Assembly (NCBI GenBank): GCA_028023455.1
Contig: JAQFVV010006215.1
Coordinates: 9,631,950 to 9,695,949 of the forward strand
Direction: 5' to 3'
DNA from: Epiperipatus broadwayi
Lineage: Eukaryota; Onychophora; Udeonychophora; Euonychophora; Peripatidae
Length of the DNA: 64,000 nt
Program-made: the position numbers and the translations under genes
Part shown: positions 23,205 through 36,639 of the stretch, in pieces
How positions within the stretch are numbered: the stretch's first letter is position 1
Layout of the letters: each line of letters begins with the position of its first letter
Notes under the pieces: model-generated
Databases searched by the model: none
The model's input: only the letters and a program-made list of their open reading frames with translations
What the model was told of the DNA's origin: nothing

Positions 23205-25115
23205 GTAAATATATTCAGATCTAAACTTTTTTTTCATTATAAATTTTTTTAAAAAATTCATTTTATATTGTTTAGTAAATTAATAGATATTTATTGAACT
23301 TTGTATCCCATTCCCCTCATTATCATTCCAATGCGATGACTGTGGTTCGTTTAGGACAGGGCAAGCAATATTTTCAGCTGCCAAGCCAGTTTCAACTTTT
23401 CCTTTTTAAACAAGGCCCATAATTTTTTTGTAAATTAAAAATAATTATTATTAATAAAATTTCCACATTTAATGACAATTTTTCAATTCCGCCTTGAAAC
23501 TGTTATATTTTCGAATTTCTTTATATTCTGAGCAGTTCATAAAGAAGCAGCTAGGATGCAGTCTTTCCTAGAAAAGTTTCAAATTTTCTTTCTAAAAAAA
23601 AAAAAAATGTAACTTGCTGTTTTCAAAGAATTTTCAGATTTGTTTATACTTTTTATAAAAACATATCAGTCACTTAATAAAGCTCCTTTTCAAATTTTCT
23701 ATTTTAATATTTCTTCCACAATTGTTAATAATCAAAAATTTTAAAAAATAAGTATCTCTTAATATTATATCCTTTACGGTCGTGGTCAGTGAAATTTTTA
23801 AGCAGAGATGCTTTATTACAATATCGCCACCAAAACCTAAGCAAAGAAACAAAGCAATGCAATTTCGCAACCACAAAACCATTTGATTGTTCCATATCAA
23901 TTATTGTTAAAAGATCTAGACTGTCTGTGCATGGCTAGTATATACGCAAATGTAAATTTAAGTTTATTTAATCATGTAAATATGTACAGACAGTAATTGA
24001 AACAAAATATCTCATTATTTATGCTAATGTGAAATAATTATGCAAAAATACTTATTTTTAAAAAAAACCCATTAAGAATTATTCATTTATTTGTATGTGG
24101 AAATGTAATAATTCTATGATTCGCATACTGTGTATATCAATGATAGTTGTCAACGATTAGAATTGCCATACATAATGTGTATATAATTCTATTATACCCA
24201 AATCGGTGTGTGAATACCTTTCTTCACTTGAGATGCAATGCAATGGGGAATAATTATCTACTGTGCATTTGTAAAATTGACACACACAAGCAGCTTGTTT
24301 AGACTAAACATTTCTAATAAAATTTCTTTTTGAAAATTTATTCATAAACCACAAGAATCATTTACAAAAAAAAAAAGGACATTTACATATCAATCTCATG
24401 GAGACCAGTTAACAAAATCAGAGGTTAGGCTTGTATACATAGAAAAAACAATTAATTTCATATCAATTACATTAAGACATTAGTTATCACCAGAAATTGA
24501 AGACATATAACTTCCCATTCCAGAAATCATAGTTGTGGCCCATTTACATTAAATCTGATCATGTATATCACATATATGATGGTGTTACACGTTTGTTTAA
24601 TTTACTAACATGTAGACAATGATTAAAAACCATATTTGGCCATTTACTCTATAGAGCTTTATCTTACCAAGAGAAGAGCACTTCCAATGTTTCTGTGTGT
24701 ATTAATTTAACATTTAAATTTCGAGAGATTAGTCATTATGAACCATATATAAAAGCCATACACTTTACTTATAGATCATGAGGTTAGCCAATCCAATATA
24801 GGGATAACACTCATAAATATTACTTAAAAGCAGGTTTTCATAGAATACCTAAGACTGAAAATTATACAAAATATATATTCTTTCCAGTAAACAAATCGGT
24901 TACCATTAAGCATTATTAAAGCAGTCTTAATATATTTATTGGGTCATTAATTAAAACTGATCTGTTAATCAAATGAAAGCCCTTTCCTGTTAATCATCAA
25001 TTAGGTGAATAACTTTATAATAGCATTTTTTAGTTATTGGATCTCTTCCATATAAAGTTTATCTAAAATGTTTTAGGTAAATGGTTCATGCAAATTTTCT
25101 TAGTATCTATGGATT
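23205..25115. other. No recognisable gene
   Basis: A/T-rich sequence with homopolymer runs (poly-A at 23594-23606 and 24366-24376). The minus-strand open stretch 23900-23670 has no family resemblance and is not called. Confidence 0.5.
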
Positions 25116-25122
25116 TACAACT

Positions 25123-25960
25123 TTATATTCTTTTCATCATCGGTACTACACTTTGTTTTAGGTTTATTAGGGACCAGGTCTGGTTAAACATCCAATTCTG
25201 AGAAAATTTTTGGTCTAATTCCTTAATTTCTTTTAATAAGTGTGAGGACATTTTAATCATGTCATATTCTTGTCCACTTTTGAAGATGATCTTATTTCTC
25301 AGTGACCAAATGGAAAAATTTATAAATGTTGCCAATCTTATGATTTCAAAATGTCCATTCTTGAAGGCTTTAGTCAAATTTACACAAGCTGATTCTTTGT
25401 TTTTAATGAGAGATTTAATAATGTTTCTTATGCTATTCCAAATTTGATACTCTTCCAATATATGTGCCATTGTCTCATCACTGTGCCTACATAGTGTGCA
25501 TGTAGGGTCTAGATTATAATTCCTTTTACTATGTAGGAAGTCAGTGGTAGGCAAGGCCCCAAGGTTGACCTTGATTAAAAAATCAACAAACATCGGTTCC
25601 AATTTTAGACATTTGGTCAACCTTGATATCCAAATTGAAAGAATATTGTCAATTTTAGTTTCTTCCGGATTCATAAGATCATGTGTTCCAGTAGTTTAGT
25701 TTGTTGTTGAACATTGTTCCTGGCTTCTTCATTTTTAGATAGTTAAATACTATGAAGATTTGCTTTTGAATCCAAAGCCTTCCACTTTTGGGAGGTGGCC
25801 TATCGGTAGGTGTTATTTCTTCTTCTATTTGACATAAAATAAATTTGTTTTGTTATTATGTATTTTGTTTACTGCTGTTTGATAAATAGTATCTGGAATA
25901 AATCAACCTTTACTTTTTATTTCATTTTTTTCATGTCAATTGGGAAAATGTTTTAATATA
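25123..25960 (-). mobile_element. LINE ORF2 C-terminal relic with zinc-finger-like motif
   Basis: The minus frame 25674-25123 (183 codons) contains CTLCRHSDETMAHILEEY, matching the C-x2-C-x8-H-x4-C zinc-binding pattern of zf-RVT-like tails except that the last Cys is Tyr. It is preceded by VDFLIKVNLGALPTTDFLHS and followed by FINFSIWSLRNKIIF, a typical W-x2-RN-x-IF tail. Sequence upstream on the same strand (25960-25690) reads ITPTDRPPPKSGRLW and continues the same protein across a stop. The motif loss and stops make it a dead copy. The fragment at 9.7-10.6 kb is a likely relative. The clade is not determined. Confidence 0.6.
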
Positions 25961-25964
25961 TATT

Positions 25965-28500
25965 TAACACCAACACTCATCATGATAAATATTTATTATA
26001 TTTTTCTGTAATAAATATTTATATGTTAATTTTATAAATACTAATTACAAAAAAAAAAATCAAAATATGTTACAGTTTTTTTATTTTCTTGAATAGAATA
26101 ATAAATGGTTATAATGCTTGGAAGTTTGACTGCTGGGCCAGAATTAGAATAGATCCAAGGATCTCATGCTCCAGAGTTTGGGATGCCCATTGCATTAAAT
26201 CATGCACATTTTTTGAATGAATGTGAATGAGTAAATGCACACATAGTACATGTATAGATAAATGTGCTTCCTCAATTTATTATTAACTATATTTTTAAAA
26301 AAATTTTATACTATAATTTTAATTTATATATGCATAATGCACATTAAAAAGCATATGTACTAGATATATATGTATGTGCATGTTATAAAAGTATTATGCA
26401 TTTGCAATTCAATAAACAATGTATTCTATTATAATCAAAGCTTATCACAAAATGTGAGCTGTAGGAAGCAATGTACATAAGGGGAGCTTGGAACAAAATA
26501 TAATATTGTACTTCATTGTATACAAATGACAAAGGAGTGAGAGGGGTAGTGAAATAAAGCACTTTTGTTATTAATGAGAAAATATTCTAAAAATTCAGAC
26601 CTAATTATACATTTAAAAAATTTAATACTTTATATTTCGACATATTGGCTTTAAATCTTGATTTCATATTTATTTTTTATTTGTTATCTCATTAGTAATA
26701 AACATTTACAATACAAATTTGAAATGTTTTTCTCTATTCTTAAATTTATTATGGCATTTATTTTTCAAATTAATAAACATAATTTTATTAAAATACTTGT
26801 AAAATATGTATACATAAAAAGAATTGTTTTAAAATATAAATATTTACAGATTTGATAGATAGTATTATGAATAAAAAAAGGTGCCCTTCACGAAATTTTG
26901 TACTTTTGATGCAGCATAAATATTCACATTTTATTCTATCATATTTTTTTAATTTTTGAACAATACAAATAACTACCTGAATCCCCCCCAAAAAAAACCA
27001 TCTCCAGAAATTAGTTTGGCGATTTGAGTTGCATTATCATTTTACATTGACTTCTGATGCTTACAAATAACTCAGAAGTAGAATGTAAAATGATTATCAT
27101 CATCTTTTGTCAAGAGATTTGCAGTTGAATTAACTGGTTACTAAAATAATGACTTGGTAATTTATGAAGCCTGATGAGAATTTTAAGTGGCTTAAATTCA
27201 ATACCTTAATTAAACATTTCCATTAGCTTAACTAATATAGTATTATTAAAGTGATAGCTATACTATAAAAAATTTCCTATTAAGAAATTCCAATAACCAG
27301 AAACTAGCCCAAGAATTTGATTATATTCAATTTGAAAATCTATCATTCTAATCAGTTGTATTATTGTAAATTATCAACTTTTCTGTGAATCAATGATGCA
27401 TTTGAATAAGTTCATTGTGGACTAGAACCAGTTTTCTTCTATTAGTGACTTCCATTCTGAAAAAATCTTTAACCCCACTTTTAAAATGTACATTTTGATC
27501 AAAATATTATACCCAAATTTGACATTTTTCTATATTTTACCTGGCCTAATCTCACACATCAGGGTCACATGATGATTCATTATGATGGATCTTTGAAATA
27601 TGTTCATAAATTATACATTGTTGAATATCAACAAATTTATTTTCTAGTAAATGATTTTTAAAAAATGACTATCGTAAAGGCTGGGAATATTAAATATTTA
27701 ATATCTATGAATTCAACCACTTTATTTTTTAAATTTCATATTACCTTCAAGTTTTTATATATAAAATAGTTTACTACAAAAAAAAAAAACATCTGGTCAG
27801 TAATTTAATAGTATTAATAAAGCCAACTTTTGCCAATTGTATTAAATATATAACTTATGCAGTGGCTTTCAACATTCCATCTCTAATTTCAGTACCAACC
27901 AGGGATATTATTATATTTATCTACGAGTGTAACATTATTTGTTTCGCCATTTCTAAAAAAATGGATGATATAGGAGGCAATTTGCATACATTTGCATATA
28001 ACTAATAATCTGAAAAGACAGCAACAAGGGCTCTGAAAGCGGTAAGTCTGTAAATCAGAAATATAAATACAAAAGCTTACAAATTATTACATAAAAAGTT
28101 TCACCGCAATGCATCAGCATATTATTAATTAAAATAATAGCAAAGATTGTGTTAATAATTATGAAATTAAAGCTTACAATTTATTTTTAGCTGATGTTGT
28201 AATATTTAAGAAAAATGACTTCTTTTGCTTTGTACAAATTGCCATAATAGTGATTGGTGGGTTTAAGGGCTTATGTCCTTACATCAAAGCTCAACTGTCA
28301 CATCCAATGTTCAGATATCATAACATTTTCCAAACAATAAATCATTTTATTTGATGAGATTTTCAAGAGAAGTGAAAAGTTCACTATCATAAAAATTTTT
28401 GCTAACTTATTTTTAGAATTTATCTCTCTGAAATATTTCTAACATAATCTGTTGCTTATATAAGTGCAATATTTATTTCTCTACCATTTAATTTTTATAT
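25965..28500. other. No recognisable gene
   Basis: A/T-rich sequence. Open stretches at 26658-26855 and 26991-26788 overlap on opposite strands and are Ile/Phe/Lys-rich artefacts of composition. No transposon ends were found. Confidence 0.5.
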
Positions 28501-28524
28501 TTCCAAAAAAGACTTGATATAATT

Positions 28525-29085
28525 GACTAAAATACTTACTAGCACAGTTTCAAATTATAATTTTAAACAGAAGGTAATTAACACCATATGCTGTACTGTT
28601 ACATTAAATCGTTTTATTGAATTAAATGAATTGTTTTGTTGAATGTGAGGAAACTCTCGAACCAGATCACGAGACTGAAAAGATAAGAACATCCATCTTA
28701 TCTTTGTACCTAAATGCAATTATATAGGCCAAACTTAAGTATCTTAGATTGAGGGCATGAAGATTTTATATTGTTTACTTTATTTCCCTTTTCTTTATTA
28801 CACATTAACACCTGCAAAATTTTAAGATTTACTGTGTGTTAATATCGAGATGTCAGAATTAATGTAATTGACCAAGATATTTACTAGCACAGTTTCAAAC
28901 TAATTTTAAACAAAAGATAATCAACTTTTACATGTGCTGTACTGTTATATTAAATCAACATTATATGTGAGCAAACTATTGATCCAAGTCACATAATACA
29001 GACATTCAACAAAATATTGATTTAATATAACGGTACAACACATGTGTAAGAGGTGATTACCTTCTATTCAAAAAAGACTTGAGTA
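28525..29085. repeat. Three copies of an about 80-bp repeat, two direct and one inverted
   Basis: The phrase TACTAGCACAGTTTCAAA, followed after about 20 bases by AAACAGAAGGTAATTAAC and a TGCTGTACTGTTA block, occurs at 28535-28608. It recurs with changes at about 28878-28955. A shortened copy in inverse orientation spans about 29015-29085, so the second and third copies could fold together. Further flanking phrases such as CATTCAACAAAA against TTTTGTTGAATG also pair between 28630-28645 and 29000-29015. Confidence 0.65.
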
Positions 29086-29109
29086 TAAATTAGAATTGTA
29101 CTCTGCACT

Positions 29110-30460
29110 ATGAGTCGAAATTGGAACATCTTTTCAGTGGAATTATGATCAATATTTTAAAAAACCCAGATGAAAAAATGGTAAAATTATTAATAAAGTT
29201 ATATATTAAATGTTGAAATGATAAAGGTATACCATAAGATTGGAAGAATGCAGTAGTAATATTGATATTTAAGAAAGATGATAAAAGTACTAAAAATTAT
29301 AGCTTATCATTCTTCTATCAGTTCTGCACAAAATATTTGTTAAGATAATTGCAATTCATCTGCAGCAAACTTTGGATTTTAACCAACCAAAAAAAAAAAA
29401 AACAAGTTGAATTCAGAAATGGTTTTAGCACACTGAATTACATCCAAGTATTGAAACAGATTTTAGAAAGGATCAATAAATATGAGTTGCCATAATGCTT
29501 TGGATTTGTTAATTATAAAACAGCTATTCGTATTTCTATAATAATTAAAGTAGACATGGAATATTTTATTCTGATATTTATCAAAATCAAATAGCAATCA
29601 TTAGATTACATAATTATATTAACACTATGAAGGGTGTGCAATAATATGATTCCATATCTCAAAACTTTTTACAGCAATGTCACAATAACTTTTTGTGGAT
29701 TAAAATGGGAAGCCAAGGTAGTAAAAGTAAATAGATTTAATCATCTAGATCTTGTAGGTTTTCAAATAATGCTTCAGAAAATATTGTAAGTTATTAGATG
29801 TAACTAAGAAAGTAAAACCAAAGATAAATGCTAAATAGTTAATGTTCAATGAAGTCTCTTAGAAGATAATAAAAATTGATAATCATAAATTAGAACTTTA
29901 CAACCATAAATACCTCATCAGATTACTAATACAGATAAAATATAATAAATGAGGTTAATCACAAAATTAAACTTGAACGGAATGCTTTTGAAAAATTAAT
30001 ATAATATTAAAATGAAATATGTCTACATGTTTGAAAAGGTTTTTTTTACATGTGTACAGTATTTATAAATCTAAGATTTCAACAATTAACAGAAAAGCAA
30101 TTCAAGTACTTCAAATCATTCAATGAAATATTGAGAGATATGTTACCAATAATAAGAAGAGATCAAAAACTAAATAAATGGGTAACAACAAACAGATATA
30201 ATTGACATTGTTAAAAGAATTAAAAAACTGAAATGAAACTAGGTTAAACATATTGGCCAGAAGAGTTGATAATAGAACAATTGAAATCTTAAGTCTGGAT
30301 CCAGAGAAATTATAAGAAGAGATGGAGGGATGAAATATGGTAGTTTGCTTATATATTGTGAAGAGAGAGATTAGTGATTATGAACACTGGATTAAAATTA
30401 GAGAGACCATTCTGTAATAGATCAATAATTGTTAAAAATGATGATGATTTAAAGAGTGTT
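29110..30460 (+). mobile_element. RTE-like LINE relic, 3' part
   Basis: On the plus strand, degenerate matches follow in order: an approach region with WNHDQ/IPxxWKNA-like phrases near 29240, a QVEFRNGFSTLNYIQVLKQI-like block near 29400-29460, a LPxCFGFVNY-K block near 29500, and the C-terminal blocks related to the 7893-8264 copy from about 30200 to 30420. A short GATGATGATTT tail follows. Stops and shifts abound. It is another copy of the family at 280-4165. Confidence 0.65.
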
Positions 30461-31520
30461 ATGGATATTCTCTGACATGTTTTCAATTTCATGTCTATGA
30501 CATTATAATTATTCTGATATTAGAAGCTGTCATCTTATTTTTCTGCTGTCTTTTGTTTTGAAAATGAATTTTTAGCACAGAATTGCAAATTTTTTGGTTA
30601 TATATGTCAAATACAATTGAAAATCAACAGGCTTTAAAAATATCACATTGCATATGAATATAGCCATCCCCTTAATTTTATAATTATTCAATGTGCGCTA
30701 AGAGGATTGTAGTCTTTTGTGAATATTTTTATGAGATGATGTTGGTTTATTTAAAATTGCTTAAAGATTTGAATTCATACAGTTCAGAACAATGATAGCC
30801 TATTTGCATTGGAAACACTGTTGAATACAAAATATTTTATTTAATATATCTCTGTTCATCTTTATCAGAAACAATTTTTGCTTTTGATTAATTAGCAAGA
30901 TCATTAGTTAAAATGATCCAATTAAATTATCATTTAACTGAAAGATTCTGAAATATTGCATTAAAAACAAAAATACAGTAAAAACTTTTATAGAACAATA
31001 AAACTTAAAATGCTACTAATGAAATGACACATTTTTCATTAAAAAAATTTTTTTTTTATTAATTTTATATGAAGCTAATTTTAATTATATATTTTATAAA
31101 TATTCTATACAATAATTATGTATTTAAAAACATGTTTTTGTATTTCAACATTAATAATTTTACAAATTAACGTCTGTAATTTTATCTTTATATATTAAAA
31201 TAATTTACAAAATTTTATAACTACTTACAAAGGTCATTAATGAATGTCACAAGTTTTATGGGTTATGTACATACTTGGCAATATTGAAATGTAAAATATA
31301 TTATACACACTATTCCTCAATAAACAATTTAAAATTTTATATCTACAATTAATAACTGACATTTTAGTGCAAAAATTGGCTGGCAGAGGTATAAAATTGT
31401 GAAGAAGCAGAATAGAAGTGTACAATTGTTATGTGAAATAACAGTTTCTGGTTAATGAAGAAATACAGAAGATACATATAAATTTGATGTACTTGTGATA
31501 ATGCTTACTAACTGCAAACT
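30461..31520. other. No recognisable gene
   Basis: A/T-rich sequence. The minus open stretch 31425-31237 shows no domain. No repeat boundaries were seen. Confidence 0.5.
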
Positions 31521-31525
31521 ACTTT

Positions 31526-31880
31526 AATAATATAAACTCATAAAATCTAACAAAAATGAAATAAAAACAAGCCTTTAAAAATAAACATCTGAGATGATAT
31601 CAAATTGAGACTTTTTAGAAAATCATGTCAAATTTCAATACAAATTTTGAAATTCAAAAACTAAATGCTAATTTTATATACAATACATATATTTCACCAA
31701 AATAATATAAACCAACAAAATCTATCAAAAAATGAAATAAAAGTACATCTTTAAAAATAAAAAAATCTGAGATGATGTCAAATTCAAGATTTTTCAAAAA
31801 GTCATGTCAAATTTAAAAAAAAAATCTGAATATCAAAAACTAAATACTAATTTTAAATATAATACATATATTTCTTCAAC
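31526..31880. repeat. Tandem duplication, two units of about 175-180 bp
   Basis: Unit one (31526-31700) and unit two (31701-31880) share AATAATATAAAC, ATGAAATAAAA, TCTGAGATGAT, TCATGTCAAATTT and AATACATATATTTC in the same order and spacing. Differences are mostly substitutions and short A-run indels, so the duplication is not recent. Confidence 0.8.
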
Positions 31881-31889
31881 AAATCATCA

Positions 31890-34495
31890 CCCCTGTCTAT
31901 ATATTATTTTTATATAGTAAATAATTACTCCTATTTCAGTTCTGTCACCTTGTGCACTGTTTTCTTATTTTTATATGCTTATGATTTTCATTATGACCTT
32001 CATAGTTTACATTACTATTACTATTACATATATATGAAGATGCTCATAGTATTTTAGTTTATATATACTATTAATAAAATAAGCATTACTTTTTAAAAAA
32101 ACCTTAACCAAATATTATTGAATGCCTATTTTTCTTAATACAACAACTAAATTAATAACAAGAATCAGAATACATTTGACTAGAAAAAAGAAAGTCACAA
32201 AATTGGAGTTGAAAAAATCCCACACCTAAGCATGTAATTTTAAACCATTTTTATACTCTGAAATATATGAATAGAATAAATAATACAATAAAATAATGTG
32301 AACAAATTTCATACTATAATTAATTTAAACTCTTTGATATTAATTTGAAAAGATCATCCAAAAAATATATGTTATTAAAAGGCCTTTATTTGATAAGAAT
32401 GCTACATTACAAACTTGGATCATAATCATAACAACATCTTTAATATTGCATAAATTCATATTTACTTATTGCACATTCATTAATCCATATAGACACACTT
32501 TCTATAAAATTTTAGATATCATTAGCAGAAATACATTTTAATACCTTTTATAACAGTCACTGTTAGCTCTTGAATTAAAGCAGATGAATCCGAATATGAC
32601 ATTTGACCTCACTTTGGATAAGGTATACTAGTATGTGGTCTATTGTTTATGGTGACAAAAAAAAAATTTGAAAACAACTTGACATACTTGTTATAAATAA
32701 ATAAACATTGTGAAAGTGTTATTCACAATGCAAGATCTATTGTTGAATGGTGTTTTTTTTTAAAAAAAAAGAAAAGAAAACCACATTGCAACTAGCCATC
32801 ATAAAGTTAATATACATTGGCTACAACTCTTTTGGGATATATTGAATTTTGAAATATCAACCAAATTCAATTCAAGAAATGGAAGTAGCATAATACAAAA
32901 GAATGGAATGATGCATTTCTGCAACACTTTTCCAAAATCCAATTGAAAGCACATCTAGGAGATTTAATAAATGTATAAAGGCCAATTTAGTCTTAATAAA
33001 AGTAAATAAATAATAATTAATGTTTCTCGTGGCATAATAATTTATATATACATATAGACATAAACATAAGACAAATTCTTTAATACTGCTAATAATGTTG
33101 CTACTTCATAAGAGCAATGGCAAAATTATTTGATCATTTCAAGTGGAATGTTTCTGGTCAGAAAAAAAAGATAATGGAAAATACTGATTGTGATAACACT
33201 ACATAAACTATGAAAAAATAATAATACACAACAAAAATGAAATTATATATATAAGTAGAAGAGCTCCTCATTCTTCATGTTTGATTGTTCCATAAAAGTT
33301 GTGTGAAAAAAGGGAAATAAATTTTTATATGAATAAAGTTAATAAATACGTTAATCAGTTCTAAAATACAATAATACTAAATATTTGTTTTTATATATTA
33401 ATGTAAAAACTATATTATATTTCACTAAATATATACAATGCATTGGTCCCCTTTGCTTATAAGACAAAGGAAGAGGAAAATGATGGTAGAAAGCATTTAC
33501 AATTACAAAAAATGGAGCTAAAAACATACAATATATGTATTTTACTATATCCTTGTTATTACTTATAAAATAGACTAAATTAGCTAACAAACTGTTTGTA
33601 TAGTTATATTATAGGCAATGATATGACTTCTCCAGTAATTTTATATGATGATGAAATAATATCAGATACAAACTATACTTATTTTGACAAATTAAATATT
33701 CTATTTGAATGAATGCTGAGCTTGAATTGGTAGTAATCTCTCACAAATTGGTCCTAAAATAAATAAGGAAAAAAATTGAGAATTTTTTTTTTCTGGCTTG
33801 CTGAAAAAGTTTTTACGCAATTATTTTCTTATAAAACATTAACAAAATATTTTTTTATTATAGAACACTGATTATTTAAAATTACCAAAATGTTCAAACT
33901 TTACAAAAAATATTTCTAAATTATAAAAATATCAATATAGAAAACTATTTTTTTAAATTCATATTCTAATTAAATTAGTGGAGCAAAAAATAAAAATGCA
34001 AATATTATCAGAAAAAAATTCAATGCTGAAACTATAAAGTAATACTATATCCATTACAAAAGACCCACTATTTAAAATTATCAAAATTTTCAATCATTAT
34101 AAAAATTTTACATAATAAAAAATCTTATTTTTTACCTAAAATAAGTAATCACTTAATACATTTTTAAAAAACATCATTTATTATAAGTTTATTCATAAAT
34201 TTACACACTAATTACAAATCATATTTGCTTAGGTTCAAATCTCATGACATTTTTCTTTTCAACAAGTTCTACACATGCCTATGCAATTCTATTTATATAT
34301 GAAGAAATGCAATTATATTATATATGTTTATTATACTGTTTTTTCTAAAACTTGATAAAATTATTTGCAATAGTAGTGATAATCTACTCTACATCATTTT
34401 ACTCAGGCTTAAATAGAACACTTTAAAGTAGTAATATAAATTAAACAGATAATAAATGTAAACTTCCATTTAAGTATATACAATGAAGCTAAAAT
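31890..34495. other. No recognisable gene
   Basis: A/T-rich sequence with frequent A-runs (for example 32758-32781). The minus open stretch 33590-33351 is hydrophobic and compositionally biased, with no family resemblance. Confidence 0.5.
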
Positions 34496-34504
34496 ATGCT
34501 CGGT

Positions 34505-34926
34505 GGCAACCTCTCAATTTATTACCGATTTAACAACAATATGCGATTTATATAATATTATTTACATACGTTGCTGATAACTTATATTAACATCTAAAAA
34601 ACTACGACATAATAAACTTAAGGTTTCATGCTGTACTATTGTAAATTAAGACTCAGTGAGTAATATATGAAGATATTGTAGCTTCATGCTTTCAAGACAA
34701 GATGCTTAAGACTGGCTTATATATATAAAAAGTTAAGTTGAGAAGAGGGTGGGACCATCCTTTTCTTATCAAAAACTGTCATGTGTTGCGGCTTGATCGC
34801 TCTTCAGACTGCTATCTTAACATCTGATTGACTGTCTGAGAAGCAACAGTAGGCACATGTAAGAGATTGGCAACCTCTCAATTTATTACTGATTTAACAA
34901 CAATATGCGATTTATATAATATTATA
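34505..34926. repeat. Direct 56-bp repeats flanking a promoter-like segment
   Basis: Positions 34505-34560 and 34869-34924 are nearly identical (one visible mismatch), starting GGCAACCTCTCAATTTATTA. Between them is a less A/T-rich segment (34735-34860) preceded by a TATATATAAAAAG box at about 34719 and ending in CACAT followed by GTAAGA, a good splice-donor match. The structure may be an unequal duplication, a miniature terminal-repeat element or a non-coding first exon. No open frame is present. Confidence 0.6.
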
Positions 34927-34929
34927 AGC

Positions 34930-36635
34930 TATCCAAAAAAAGTATACAAATAAATAAAAAAATAAACATTAAAATTCATAAACTTAATAAATTTTTACAT
35001 ACAGCAAGTTATTTTTTTCATTTTGGAAGACTGTATACCATCTCACCTATTAATAACATTTCTTCAGATTACATTCCAAAGAACATATATTTCATTCTTT
35101 CATTTTTTTATACTGTCTAAATTTTGATGTAGTACAATGTTTCTTGTAATAAAATATTTTCTAAGCATAAAGCTAAAAGTTTTATAAAATTTTAAAAAAT
35201 TTCATAAAGTATCTTAAGTGATAAAATGAAAGTTCTTAATTTAGTAGTAGCCAGAAAGAAAAAAAAGAACTGAAAAACATTCTTGTATTGCATCAGAAAG
35301 CTTAAAGTTTAACGAGTTTAACCAAGAATTTGAAATGGTTAATAGCAAGTAGGGTTAATTGTATAAATTCTGAAATGCAAGCATATTTTTATACAGAATC
35401 TTTGCATTTAAATAAGATAGCAAAAATTATTAAAATTATTGACTAATGCCCAATGTACATATATATTCTATGTCAAAAGGCACAAATCTATTAACTCAAG
35501 AGTGCTTTATTCATATGTACATATCTCAATTAAATGAAAGCATTCATAAAAATATTAAATAATTCAGTAAATCTAATAAATACAAAATGTGAATTAGCAT
35601 TATAGTTAATTGAAATGTTGCCGTTGATAGAATACTGGCAAATGTTACTTTCAAATATATATATAAAAAAAAAAAATTTAAGAACAATTTAAGATGTATT
35701 GCAGGCACTGATATTCAAAAAAAAGTCAATCCATACAACTATGATGAAAATAATGAAGGAAATAATAAAATAAAATTGCAATTTCTCCAAATAATGAAAT
35801 GGAAATTTTCTAAGTTACACACACACAAAATGAATGTTATGATGACAGATCTAATCTATAATTATACACCTCTATCAATATCTCTGGAAAATCAATCTCT
35901 TTCATTCAATATAAAAACTCTCATTTAAAAAAAATTCTGTTAAATCAAATAGACAAGTTCATATGTTTTGCAACTGGATAAAATGCAACCACCGATAATG
36001 ATAAAAATGACATTTAACAAAATAATCCTTTAATAAATATCAAGTTAATGAATCAAAGTGATCTGAAAATTATAAAAAAAAATGTCAAAGCTCTTACAAT
36101 AACAAATTAACAGTTCATTTCCAAACAGTGATTATATTAATAGATTAGCAAATATAATAAAATATCAATATTTTCGGTAGAAACTTTAACTAGGAATTCA
36201 TTATTCAAATCTGAATTAAAATTGATTAAAAAAAAAAAAGATTGATTAGCTGGAATAGCAAAAGATGTCCTGATGATAATTATCCAGTTTTCTAAATTAA
36301 ACTTCATCTATAGAAACTGAATAATTGTTATTCATATTACCCAGATGTTAGTAAGATTTTTTTTTCTTACAAAAAAAAAAAAAATTAAAAGAATGCTAAT
36401 TGTAATACCGCCAATAATCCCTTCTTACAAATGAATATATGTAAAAGCTTAAACCAGACAAATTTCAACAATATATAAAAATTAATTATTTTTTTTAAAA
36501 CCATTAAAAAATGTTTAAGTCTGTTTATGATTCCTATAAGCTTATAAATTACATAATTTTTGTAATAAAGCATCATTAGTTACATTCCAAAAGACAGCAT
36601 TAATCCTATGATAATCCCCAAGGTATCTAATTTTT
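34930..36635. other. No recognisable gene
   Basis: A/T-rich sequence with A-runs. The minus open stretch 36576-36385 is an Ile/Lys/Leu-rich artefact of composition. Confidence 0.5.
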
Positions 36636-36639
36636 AAAA

